Positions 1 through 6,298 of a stretch of DNA of 6,298 nucleotides are shown here, piece by piece. The notes below the pieces were generated by a model, which was given only the letters and a program-made list of their open reading frames with translations, searched no databases and was not told the DNA's origin. The DNA is taken from contig JANLFZ010000188.1 of NCBI GenBank assembly GCA_024653385.1, positions 1-6,298 on the forward strand, in the 5' to 3' direction. Each line of letters opens with the position of its first letter. Positions within the stretch are counted from its first letter, which is position 1. Source of the stretch: Thermoguttaceae bacterium. Its GTDB lineage: Bacteria > Planctomycetota > Planctomycetia > Pirellulales > Thermoguttaceae. The translations under genes were made by a program, and so were the position numbers.

Positions 1-2061
1 GGGCACGCGGAAGCAGGCCGAGCCGTCGGCCTCGACCGGCACGTCGCCCAGCACGGTCTTGCCCGCGTACGTCGCCCCGCACGAGATCACGGGGAACTGG
101 AACCCGAACGCCCGCAGACTGGGGTCGATGCGCACGGTCTTGGGCATTTCGCGGACCACGCGGATGGTCTTCACCTCGCCCCGCCGCACGTAAGGCTCCA
201 ACCCGTTGTACACATCCTGAAGGAAAAGCGTCGCGTAGGGCGCTGCCTGCTCGGGCAAACTCGACGGGATAACCGGCGGCCGCTGCCTCGGCCGCAGCGG
301 TTGGGCCGCGAAAAGCTGCATCCCGTCGGCCGGCTGCGGCAGGGCCACCGACTGGCATTGGCCCGAGTACGTGCGCACCAGCACCGGCCCCCGGGCCGAG
401 ACGAGAAACCGCGTGCCGTCCAAGGGCACCGGGCAACTGTAGGGCTTGGCCCCCTCGAAGTTGCCGCACCCTTCGTTCACCTTGGGCACGGCCACGTCCG
501 GCGTAATGTTCTCGATCGCGTCCTGCGCGTTGACCCCCTTCGAACGGTCGATGATGCCGATCGCGCCCCGCGTCGGCCCGTTGTGGCCGGTCATCGTGCA
601 GATGATCTTCGTCGTGCCGGGAATCGAGCGCGCGTCCATGAACGTCGCCGGCGAGATCACCCGGTTGCCGAAGAATCCCGCCAGCCCCGTGCCGTCCGGG
701 TTGACCGTCCACAGGCTCTGGATGGGGATCGCGGGCCGATCGACGTACTCCCACCGGCTGTAGATGATGCGCCCGTCGTCGAGCACGGCCGGGGTGAAGT
801 CGTTCAGATAGTTCGCCGAAAGCTGGCGCACGTTCGAGCCGTCGGGGTCCATCCGGTGCAAGATGCCCACCGGCGCGTGCCAACAGTAGGCGAACTGCGG
901 CGAGCGCGTGCTGAGAAACGCGATGCTTCCGTCGGGCAGCCAGCAACCGTTGTAGTCGTGCCAGACGCCCTGGGTGAGCTGCCGCAGGCCCGTGCCGTCG
1001 GCATGGATCTTCCAGAGGTGATAGCCCTCGTCGTGCTTCCGCCGCCAACTGAAGAGGATCGTCTTGCCGTCGTGCGAGAGATCGCAATCGAGGATCTGCC
1101 CGGTGGGCGACTCGACCAAGAGCTGCGGTTTGGCCTTCGGGTCCTTAAGCGACACCACGTACAGACCGCCACCCGGCCGAAACCCCTCGTAATGATACGT
1201 GTAGACGTGCGAGGCCTCGATCTCGTGCCGCCGGATGACGACCAGCTTGTCGAGATCGAACAAGAGGACATCGCGTTCGAGCTGCTCGAGTTCGCCGGTG
1301 ATTTGTTCGAGGCGCTCCTCGGCCGCCTCGCCGGCCGCCTCGGCCTCGTAAAAGGGTTTTTCCAGGCGCGCAAGCCGGGCAAGGTGCTCGGCGGCCTGCG
1401 CATACTTCGGCCCATGCTCGCGGCGCAGCCGATCGATGAGTTGGCGAATCGCCTGCGGCTCGGCCTTGGCCACCGACGTGGCCGCCGCCGCGCCGTAGGC
1501 AATTGCCAACTGCCGGAACTCCTTGTCCGTCAGTCGCCGGCCGAATGCCTGAATCTCCAATGCCCCGGGGTTCGGGCCGCCATAGGAGTTGAGGAACTTG
1601 AACGTGACCTTGGCCGCCGTGCTCTTGGGGATCCTGATCCGCTGGGGACCGTGGACCATCTCGAACGTGCCCTTGGCCGCGGGCGCCTTGGCGTCGTCGA
1701 GGTAGACCTCGTAGTCCTTCCAGCACTCGCTCATGAACCACGCGGTGCGGCCCCAGTAGATCAACTCGCCCAGCTCGACCGGCTGGTCCCACCGGAGCGT
1801 GAACTCGGCCTGGTCGCCCGACTTGGCCTTCAGCACGCACCACGCGGCCTTGAGGTCCGATGCCGTGCTGCCGGCCGCGGGAATCTTGTCGTCGATGGCG
1901 AACCGGGCCAGGTACGACTCGTTGTGCTCCGAGGTGGCCGACGCCTCGGCCTTTCGGGCGAGGTTCTCGGGCAAGGCGGCCGCGGCACGGCCCACGCTCG
2001 ACGGAACCAGAACTAGGGCCAACCCCAGCGACAAAACGACTTGAGCATGGCGAGCCAACAC
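1..2061 (-). CDS. HzsA-related exported protein (discoidin-like domain plus TolB-like beta-propeller), partial at C-terminus
   Basis: An open frame of 687 codons runs from a GTG start to the window edge without a stop, so the C-terminus is missing. The GTG is chosen because AAGGAG lies 7 bases upstream. Residues 1-29 look like a signal peptide (R4, H5, a hydrophobic run at 8-19, then small residues before A29), so the product is probably exported. Residues about 33-173 resemble a discoidin/F5-8 type C carbohydrate-binding fold (SYLARFAIDD, AAWCV, ELIYWGRTAW, ALEIQAFG). Residues about 185-270 are charged and helical, possibly coiled coil. From about 272 come propeller-type repeats (DCDLSHDGKTILFSW, LWKIHADGTGLRQLT, RMDPDGSNVRQL), including FAYCWHAP near W394 and RWEYVDRP near W437, which I recognise from planctomycete proteins with the hydrazine synthase alpha middle domain. 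The frame ends in PVEADGSACFRVP. In relatives a CXXCH haem-binding region often follows; none is visible here. The role is unknown; hydrazine synthesis itself is unlikely. Confidence 0.9.
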   Translation of the reverse strand, partial: MLARHAQVVLSLGLALVLVPSSVGRAAAALPENLARKAEASATSEHNESYLARFAIDDKIPAAGSTASDLKAAWCVLKAKSGDQAEFTLRWDQPVELGELIYWGRTAWFMSECWKDYEVYLDDAKAPAAKGTFEMVHGPQRIRIPKSTAAKVTFKFLNSYGGPNPGALEIQAFGRRLTDKEFRQLAIAYGAAAATSVAKAEPQAIRQLIDRLRREHGPKYAQAAEHLARLARLEKPFYEAEAAGEAAEERLEQITGELEQLERDVLLFDLDKLVVIRRHEIEASHVYTYHYEGFRPGGGLYVVSLKDPKAKPQLLVESPTGQILDCDLSHDGKTILFSWRRKHDEGYHLWKIHADGTGLRQLTQGVWHDYNGCWLPDGSIAFLSTRSPQFAYCWHAPVGILHRMDPDGSNVRQLSANYLNDFTPAVLDDGRIIYSRWEYVDRPAIPIQSLWTVNPDGTGLAGFFGNRVISPATFMDARSIPGTTKIICTMTGHNGPTRGAIGIIDRSKGVNAQDAIENITPDVAVPKVNEGCGNFEGAKPYSCPVPLDGTRFLVSARGPVLVRTYSGQCQSVALPQPADGMQLFAAQPLRPRQRPPVIPSSLPEQAAPYATLFLQDVYNGLEPYVRRGEVKTIRVVREMPKTVRIDPSLRAFGFQFPVISCGATYAGKTVLGDVPVEADGSACFRVP

Positions 2062-2067
2062 GTCTTT

Positions 2068-2073
2068 GCTCCT
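2068..2073 (-). promoter_or_regulatory. Ribosome binding site deciding the GTG start of the HzsA-like gene
   Basis: On the minus strand AAGGAG is followed by 6-7 bases and then GTG at 2061. The next codon is TTG, itself a possible start but with a less ideal distance of 10 bases. No ATG in this frame lies closer to the site, which is why the gene is called from GTG. Confidence 0.6.
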
Positions 2074-2115
2074 TGATCGATTCGACGGCCAAGTCGGCCT
2101 ACAAGACCATCCGCC

Positions 2116-2137
2116 AAAACTACCCCTGTATGGTAGT
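2116..2137 (-). other. Small stem-loop followed by a short T run, between the SGNH and HzsA-like genes
   Basis: On the minus strand ACTACC (2137-2132) pairs with GGTAGT (2124-2119) around a 7-base loop and is followed by TTT. It lies 72 bases after the SGNH hydrolase stop and about 60 bases before the HzsA-like start. It could be a weak terminator of the upstream gene or an operator dyad. The stem is only 6 pairs, so chance is a real possibility. I see no convincing promoter in the rest of this 147-base gap. Confidence 0.25.
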
Positions 2138-2208
2138 GTAAGAGGCAAACGGCCGCAATCTCGCCCTTGGTCATGGGCAAGCCGAGGTTCCGGAAAGGCA
2201 ACCGTCGG

Positions 2209-2865
2209 TCACGGTTTCGGGCCGTCGAGGTGCGGCGCGACCAGCGTTGCCCAGAGGCGATACCCCTCGTCGTTCAGATGCAGGCGGTCCGGCCGGAACA
2301 GTTCGGGCCGTGGCTTCCCGTCGGGACCCAGCATCGGCGTCTCGACATCGACGAACACCAGCCGGGCATCCTTGGCCGCGAACTCGCGGATAAGGCGGTT
2401 GGTAGCGCGGACCTTGTCGATCAGTTTCCATCGGCTTGGGCTGGGCTTCACGCCCAGGTAAACGATGCGCGCCTTCGGTAGCGCCCGATGCACCTTGGCC
2501 ACGAACTGCTTGAAATCGTCGAACACCTGCTCGGGGTTTTTCCCGGCGGCCAGATCGTTGTCGCCCGCGTACAGCACCACGACCCGGGGCGCGTAGGGAA
2601 TGACGATCCGCTCGGCGTACCGGACCGCATCGGCCAGTTGCGACCCGCCGAACCCGCGGTTGACGGCACGGTGCCCCGGAAAGCTCTTCGCCAGGTCCCA
2701 CAAGCGGATGCTCGAACTGCCCACGAACACCACGCCTCCGGGCGCGGGAGGCGCTAGGCGGTCTTGGGCTTCAAACTCGCGGATGGTCGGCTCCCAGCGG
2801 TCGGCGGGCGGAGCCGCCCATCCCAGGGTCATTGCCGTCGCAAGCCAAAGGGCGTGGGTCGTCAT
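2209..2865 (-). CDS. SGNH/GDSL-family hydrolase, probably exported
   Basis: This 218-residue protein has all four blocks of the SGNH hydrolase fold. Block I is VVFVGSSSIRLW, with Ser51 as the likely nucleophile; the usual GDS is GSS here. Block II is NRGFGGS (69-75), where Gly74 probably helps form the oxyanion hole. Block III is YAGDND with Asn103. Block V is DRLHLND with Asp193 and His196. These enzymes cleave ester bonds, often acetyl groups on sugars or lipids; the substrate cannot be read from the sequence. Residues 1-18 form a short hydrophobic stretch ending in GWAAPPADRW, a weak signal peptide without a positive charge near the start. The length is typical of the compact PAF-acetylhydrolase-like branch. 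GGAGG at 2877-2881 lies 11 bases before the ATG, rather far but acceptable. The gene lies 101 bases after sat and 147 bases before the HzsA-like gene, on the same strand. Confidence 0.92.
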   Translation of the reverse strand: MTTHALWLATAMTLGWAAPPADRWEPTIREFEAQDRLAPPAPGGVVFVGSSSIRLWDLAKSFPGHRAVNRGFGGSQLADAVRYAERIVIPYAPRVVVLYAGDNDLAAGKNPEQVFDDFKQFVAKVHRALPKARIVYLGVKPSPSRWKLIDKVRATNRLIREFAAKDARLVFVDVETPMLGPDGKPRPELFRPDRLHLNDEGYRLWATLVAPHLDGPKP

Positions 2866-2911
2866 GGTCGGGCGGTCCTCCCTATGTCGAAACGGAACAA
2901 CGCGCCAATAC

Positions 2912-2943
2912 GAGAGCCAGGGCGCTTACGCTTCCTTGCTCTC
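2912..2943. other. Stem-loop between sat and the SGNH hydrolase gene
   Basis: GAGAGC (2912-2917) pairs with GCTCTC (2938-2943). After one mismatch AGG (2919-2921) pairs with CCT (2934-2936). Then GCG (2922-2924) pairs with CGC (2929-2931) around a 4-base loop, with a 2-base bulge. This gives 12 pairs. In the direction of transcription (minus) it starts 23 bases after the sat stop. No T run follows it, so it is not a classic intrinsic terminator. It could stabilise the end of the sat message, reduce read-through, or set a processing point. Confidence 0.45.
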
Positions 2944-2966
2944 TCATGTTTGCCCAACTTATTGTC

Positions 2967-4250
2967 TTACAGGCCCGAAGCCGTGCGCGGCCTGGCGTCG
3001 GCCATCGCCTCGCTGAGGATCTTTGCCGTGCTGGGGCGCATGATCCGCGGATCCACGGGGCGGCCCTCCAGAAGCGCCTTGCGCACCTCCTTGCCCGAGA
3101 TGAACACCGGCTTCTCGTCGGGATGGTTCTCCATCAGGTCCACTCGGTTGATCGAGGCGTAGAACGCGGCGAAACCGACCTTCAGCGGGCGGATGGCCAG
3201 GTGGCCTTCGAGCCGCTCGAAGATCTCCTGCGCGTCGAAATCGCCCCAGATGGCCGTGCCGTCGTGGTACGGCGCGTCGGCGTGTTTGCGCCCGATAATC
3301 AAGTCGGTGAAGCCGAAGTTCTGGCGGTAGATGGCGTGCATGACGGCCTCTTTCGGGCCGCCGTAGAACATCTTGATGTCCAACCCGAGGAGGACCACGC
3401 GATCGGGGACCGACTCGCCGCGCGGCCCCCAGAGATCGGGGTCGCTGTCGCCGTCGCCCAGCGCGCGACTCGCGATGAGGGCCTCGTAGGTCCGCATGCG
3501 CACCTCGGCATTGACGTCGTCGCCCTTGGTCTCGCCCACGAGCGGGTTGAGGCACGCTCCGGCGTTGTAGCCCGCACGCAAGAGCGTCTCCAGCCCGTAC
3601 ACCAGTGCATATTCGTGGGCCCGGTGCAGGGGGTTGCGCGTCTGGAACGCCACCACCCGTTCCCATCCCCGCTCGGCCAAGAGCCGGCGCACTTGCCGGG
3701 GCGTCAGCACGTACTTCCCAAACGCCGGGTGCTTCGGCTGGGGCAGCACCCAGATCGATCCGCCGAGCAGGTGAGTCTTGTCGGCATCGCCCTTAAGCAC
3801 CATGTCGGCCCCTGGGTGGTCGGTGCGATCGGTCAGATAAACCTGGCGGAGATACTGCCTCTTGTCCCACGGAAAGACGTCGTTGATTTCCAGAACGGCG
3901 ACGATCTGCCCGGCGCGATTGACCAAGGCTACCTTCTGGCCGGGCCCCAGCCGCCGCGCCGCCTCGGCGGTGACAGGCAGCGAAAGCGGGATCGTCCAAG
4001 CGTACTTCGAACCCTGATGTTCGATGACCGACTCTTCCAACACCCGCTGGTACGTCTCGGAGTCCATCGGGCCGACCAGGGGGCTCAGCGCGCCGTCGCC
4101 GAAGCGATAGACCGTCGATAGATCCGCGTCCGAAACCGGAACTTGGGGCAGTCGCTTTGCCTCGGCCAGGAAGTCCGCGACGGCGGCCTCAGCTACCGTT
4201 CGGTTGACAGGTTCGCTTAGACCCCCATGAGGAGGAATCAAATCGGCCAT
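2967..4250 (-). CDS. sat: Sulfate adenylyltransferase (ATP sulfurylase), homo-oligomeric type
   Basis: The enzyme joins ATP and sulfate to give adenosine 5'-phosphosulfate and pyrophosphate, the entry step of sulfate use in the cytoplasm. The 427 residues show the N-terminal PUA-like domain (about 1-170, with VLEINDVFPWDKRQYL at 119-134) and the catalytic domain. The latter has QTRNPLHRAHE at 203-213 (the HXXH pair is H209 and H212), FYGGPKEAVMHA near 295-306, and FISGKEVRKAL at 383-393. The usual GRDHAG is GRKHAD (320-325), a clear variation next to the nucleotide site. Residues about 262-284 appear longer than in common bacterial enzymes. There is no APS kinase extension and no other sulfur gene in view, so assimilatory or dissimilatory use cannot be decided; assimilation is the default guess. 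The ATG at 4250 has only a weak AAGG, 10 bases upstream. It is divergent from the AAA+ gene. Confidence 0.96.
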   Translation of the reverse strand: MADLIPPHGGLSEPVNRTVAEAAVADFLAEAKRLPQVPVSDADLSTVYRFGDGALSPLVGPMDSETYQRVLEESVIEHQGSKYAWTIPLSLPVTAEAARRLGPGQKVALVNRAGQIVAVLEINDVFPWDKRQYLRQVYLTDRTDHPGADMVLKGDADKTHLLGGSIWVLPQPKHPAFGKYVLTPRQVRRLLAERGWERVVAFQTRNPLHRAHEYALVYGLETLLRAGYNAGACLNPLVGETKGDDVNAEVRMRTYEALIASRALGDGDSDPDLWGPRGESVPDRVVLLGLDIKMFYGGPKEAVMHAIYRQNFGFTDLIIGRKHADAPYHDGTAIWGDFDAQEIFERLEGHLAIRPLKVGFAAFYASINRVDLMENHPDEKPVFISGKEVRKALLEGRPVDPRIMRPSTAKILSEAMADARPRTASGL

Positions 4251-4312
4251 TGTCGAATCGCCTTATATACGATCAACAAGCTGATGATTCAATGCGTTAT
4301 CGAAGGAGCCTT

Positions 4313-4341
4313 AGTATAGGGGACAAGGGAAAGAGATACAA
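4313..4341 (-). promoter_or_regulatory. Candidate sigma70-type promoter for sat
   Basis: On the minus strand a -10-like TATACT (4318-4313) lies exactly 17 bases downstream of TTGTAT (4341-4336), a weak -35 sharing TTG with the consensus. Transcription would start near 4306 and leave a leader of about 55 bases before the sat ATG. The -10 differs from the consensus at one base. The -35 is poor, and planctomycete promoters are not well defined, so this is a candidate only. Confidence 0.35.
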
Positions 4342-4406
4342 CAACCAGTAGGGCGACTTGGGTGTTCGACATACCGATTCCTGAAGGACATTCCCCCCAG
4401 TGTAAG

Positions 4407-4425
4407 TATATTCCTCGCGTACGCG
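4407..4425 (+). promoter_or_regulatory. Possible -10 element with an adjoining perfect palindrome, upstream of the AAA+ gene
   Basis: TATATT (4407-4412) is one base off the -10 consensus. It is followed at once by the 10-base perfect palindrome CGCGTACGCG (4416-4425), which would cover the expected start of transcription, a common place for a repressor to sit. No good -35 is found 16-18 bases upstream. The AAA+ start codon is 53 bases beyond the palindrome. In GC-rich DNA such a palindrome may arise by chance. Confidence 0.25.
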
Positions 4426-4478
4426 GCCTGCCGTAACCTAGAGTTGCAGCGGAGATTTGACGCCTGGAGAATGACGTA

Positions 4479-5801
4479 ATGTCAATCGCCGCTCCCGATA
4501 CGCGCGACGTGGTTCTCGCCACCGTCTTGTCGGAAGAGGGTTTTCATCCCGCGGCTCCGCGTTCGATCGACGAGACGGGACTGCCTCCCTCGCTGGTCGA
4601 ATCGCTCGTGCTGAAGTTTCTGGCGGTCGTGGGGTCGCAAAGCGGAAGGGGCATTGCCGAGCGCGTCTGTTTGCCGTTTGGGATCCTCGAGCCGCTGTTC
4701 CAGTCGCTACGTTCGCGGCAACTTGTGGTTCACACGGGGGCCGCCCCGTTCAACGATTACTTCTACACGCTGACGGAGTTGGGCCGCGAGCGGGCCCAAG
4801 CGTGCTCGAAGGCCTGCGCCTACATTGGGCCGGCGCCGGTCCCGCTGGCCGATTATGTCCTTTCGGTCGAGGCCCAGACCGTGCGCGCCGAGGCCCCTCG
4901 ACGCGAACAGCTCGAAAAGGCCTTTGCCGATATCTCGGTCGATCCGAGCCTCTTCGAGAGCCTCGGGCCGGCGGTCAACTCGGGGGCGGGGTTGTTTCTC
5001 TACGGGGCGCCGGGCAACGGCAAGTCGACGCTCGCCCGGCGCATCACCAGTTGCTTCGGCCAGCACATCTGGATTCCCCAGACGATCGTCGAGGATGGCC
5101 AGCTCATCAAACTGTTCGATGCCGCGTACCACGAGGCCGTGAAGCCCGACAAGGGCAGCCTCCTGGCCACCGTCGAGCACGACCGCCGCTGGCTGCGGAT
5201 CCGGCGGCCCACGGTGGTCGTCGGCGGCGAGATGACCATGGACAATCTCGAGATCCGGCACGATCCTGTGGCCAACGTCAGCGAGGCGCCGCTCCAGATG
5301 AAGAGCAACTGCGGGTGCCTCTTGATCGACGATTTCGGAAGACAGCGCATCGAGCCGGCGGCCTTGCTGAACCGATGGATCATTCCGCTGGAGAACCGCC
5401 ACGATTTCCTGACGCTGCCGACGGGCAAGAAGTTCCAGGTGCCCTTCGAGCAGTTGATCATCTTCTCGACGAACCTCGAGCCCTCGGACCTGGTCGACGA
5501 GGCCTTTCTCCGCCGCATTCCCTACAAGATCCAGATCGGCGATGCCAGCGAAGAGGAGTTCCATCGGCTGTTTCAAATCTACGCCGGGCATTTCGGCTGC
5601 GAGTACCGCCAGGAGGTCGTCGACTATCTGCTCGATCGGCACTACCGGCCGCAACGGCGGCCCCTGCGCCGGTGCCATCCGCGCGACCTTCTGGGCCAGA
5701 TCCAGAACTACTGCCGCTACAACGACCTGCCCATGGAAATGAAACCGGCGTATTTCGACCGCGTGGTGCGGAGCTACTTCACGGTGGTCATCGGAAAGTA
5801 G
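4479..5801 (+). CDS. AAA+ ATPase with N-terminal winged-helix-like domain, function unknown
   Basis: The 440-residue protein has a complete AAA+ core. Walker A is GAPGNGKST (176-184), and Walker B is CLLIDDFGRQ with D284 and D285. Sensor 1 is IIFSTNLEP with N332, arginine-finger candidates are R345 and R346 in FLRRIPYKI, and a sensor-2-like CHPRDLL holds R402. About 100 residues separate Walker A from Walker B and include VVVGGEMTMDNLEI (247-260) and the conserved-looking EAPLQMKSNCG. Residues about 36-107 resemble a winged helix (GLPPSLVESLVLKFL, then GRGIAERVCLPFGILEPLFQSLRSRQLV, then YFYTLTELGRERA), suggesting DNA or protein binding. No membrane segment or signal peptide is seen, so it should be cytoplasmic. 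I recognise the pattern from predicted ATPases in planctomycetes and some proteobacteria but know of no proven role. GGAGA lies 8 bases before the ATG. The gene is alone on its strand. Confidence 0.93.
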   Translation: MSIAAPDTRDVVLATVLSEEGFHPAAPRSIDETGLPPSLVESLVLKFLAVVGSQSGRGIAERVCLPFGILEPLFQSLRSRQLVVHTGAAPFNDYFYTLTELGRERAQACSKACAYIGPAPVPLADYVLSVEAQTVRAEAPRREQLEKAFADISVDPSLFESLGPAVNSGAGLFLYGAPGNGKSTLARRITSCFGQHIWIPQTIVEDGQLIKLFDAAYHEAVKPDKGSLLATVEHDRRWLRIRRPTVVVGGEMTMDNLEIRHDPVANVSEAPLQMKSNCGCLLIDDFGRQRIEPAALLNRWIIPLENRHDFLTLPTGKKFQVPFEQLIIFSTNLEPSDLVDEAFLRRIPYKIQIGDASEEEFHRLFQIYAGHFGCEYRQEVVDYLLDRHYRPQRRPLRRCHPRDLLGQIQNYCRYNDLPMEMKPAYFDRVVRSYFTVVIGK

Positions 5802-5828
5802 GGCAATAGGCCGTCCGTTCGCCTCTGT

Positions 5829-5851
5829 GCCGGGGCGGTGTCTCGCCCGGC
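5829..5851. terminator. GC-rich hairpin between convergent genes, possible shared terminator
   Basis: GCCGGG (5829-5834) pairs with CCCGGC (5846-5851), and after a bulged G two more pairs (CG/CG) close a 6-base loop. It lies in the 52-base gap between two genes that converge, 27 bases after the AAA+ stop and directly after the ABC ATPase stop. There is no T run on either strand, so it is at best a non-classical terminator. Confidence 0.3.
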
Positions 5852-5853
5852 GG

Positions 5854-6298
5854 CTACCCGATCCGCGTCCCCGATTCGCCGGTCTGGAAGAAGTGGGCCC
5901 GATCCGGGGGAATCTGCACGAGAACCGTAGCGCCGCAAGCTGGGGCGTGGCGCGGATCGGTCCGCGCGACGAGGCGCAAACCGTCTTGGACCTCGAGGTG
6001 GACCCAGGTCCGGTCGCCCAGGGGCTCTACCAGGGCCACCTCGGCCCGCAACGAGCCGTCGGGCACCTCGCCGGGCTGGGCCAGGTGCAGGTCCTCGGGC
6101 CGGATGCCTAGCACCACGCGGCGCCCCGCGTGGGACGCAAGGTTCGCGTTGCCCACGGCCAGCCGCCAACGGCCGGCATCGAACCCCAGGCGCCCATCCT
6201 CGCCAACGAGGGTCCCCTCGAGGAAGTTCATCGGGGGCGAGCCGATAAAGCCGGCGACGAAACGGTTGGCGGGCCGGTCGTAGACCTCCAGAGGCGGG
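5854..6298 (-). CDS. Sugar ABC transporter ATP-binding protein, MalK/UgpC type, C-terminal part
   Basis: Only the last 147 residues are in the window; the start and the nucleotide-binding core (Walker A, signature, Walker B) lie beyond the right edge. The visible part begins PPLEVYDRPANRFVAGFIGSPPMNFLEG, the junction that follows the ATPase domain in the MalK/UgpC/MsmX family. It continues into the OB-fold (TOBE) regulatory domain with RRVVLGIRPEDLHL and a second strand set around VALVEPLGDRTWVHLEV. In this family the ATPase pairs with two membrane permeases and an exported binding protein to import sugars or glycerol phosphates; in MalK itself the C-terminal domain binds regulators. The substrate cannot be told from this part. 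An ATG at 6231 (MNFLEG) is internal to the conserved junction and is not the true start. The gene ends with TAG and converges with the AAA+ gene. Confidence 0.93.
   Translation of the reverse strand, partial: PPLEVYDRPANRFVAGFIGSPPMNFLEGTLVGEDGRLGFDAGRWRLAVGNANLASHAGRRVVLGIRPEDLHLAQPGEVPDGSLRAEVALVEPLGDRTWVHLEVQDGLRLVARTDPRHAPACGATVLVQIPPDRAHFFQTGESGTRIG

Noticed and set aside
301..2016. A 571-codon open frame on the plus strand opposite the HzsA-like gene.
   Set aside because: The minus-strand frame gives a signal peptide, recognised domains and a good ribosome binding site. The plus-strand product is rich in Arg, Val, Leu and Gly without any recognisable motif, as expected for an antisense shadow in GC-rich DNA.
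1..2061. Reading the left-hand gene as true hydrazine synthase and the organism as an anammox bacterium.
   Set aside because: No hzsB or hzsC neighbour and no haem motif is visible, an N-terminal discoidin-like domain is present, and HzsA-related proteins are widespread in planctomycetes that do not perform anammox.
2013..2201. A 62-codon minus-strand frame covering the SGNH to HzsA-like gap.
   Set aside because: It runs through the ribosome binding site and start of the HzsA-like gene in another frame, contains no recognisable motif and has no good start signal.
2832..4121. A 429-codon open frame on the plus strand opposite sat.
   Set aside because: It is antisense to an unmistakable ATP sulfurylase and overlaps the SGNH start. 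Its low-complexity composition rich in Arg, Val, Leu and Gly marks it as a shadow frame.
4271..4286. Short dyad ATCA-6-TGAT in the sat leader as an operator.
   Set aside because: Only four pairs per arm; too short to set apart from chance.
4707..5678. A 323-codon open frame on the minus strand opposite the AAA+ gene.
   Set aside because: It is fully inside the AAA+ gene, has no motif and no start signal, and the AAA+ frame carries all expected ATPase motifs.

Overview
The window looks like an ordinary chromosomal stretch from a GC-rich bacterium, most likely a planctomycete (Planctomycetota). The main clue is the long minus-strand gene at the left edge. It encodes an exported protein related to the alpha subunit of hydrazine synthase, a family that is numerous in planctomycetes. 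The sulfate adenylyltransferase and the winged-helix AAA+ ATPase also fit that group from memory. This placement is inference; no RNA gene or other marker confirms it.

Layout from left to right: (1) 1-2061, minus, HzsA-related secreted protein, cut at its C-terminus by the window edge; (2) 2209-2865, minus, exported SGNH/GDSL-type hydrolase; (3) 2967-4250, minus, sulfate adenylyltransferase (sat); (4) a 228-base divergent intergenic region; (5) 4479-5801, plus, AAA+ ATPase with an N-terminal winged-helix-like domain; (6) 5854-6298, minus, the C-terminal part of a MalK/UgpC-type sugar ABC transporter ATPase, cut at its N-terminus. No gene-free stretch exceeds 300 bases. I see no tRNA, rRNA, CRISPR array, insertion sequence or phage gene.

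The three left-hand genes point the same way (sat, then SGNH hydrolase, then HzsA-like) with gaps of 101 and 147 bases. They could be read together, but the gaps are long for a tight operon and each holds a possible RNA hairpin, so partial uncoupling is plausible. There is no obvious shared pathway: sat activates sulfate in the cytoplasm, while the other two look exported. The AAA+ gene has its own promoter region, shared divergently with sat, and converges on the ABC transporter gene.

I found no clearly new multi-gene system. The points most worth a second look are the variant active-site motif in Sat (GRKHAD where GRDHAG is usual), the domain build of the HzsA-like protein, the AAA+ ATPase of unknown role, and the structured intergenic regions.
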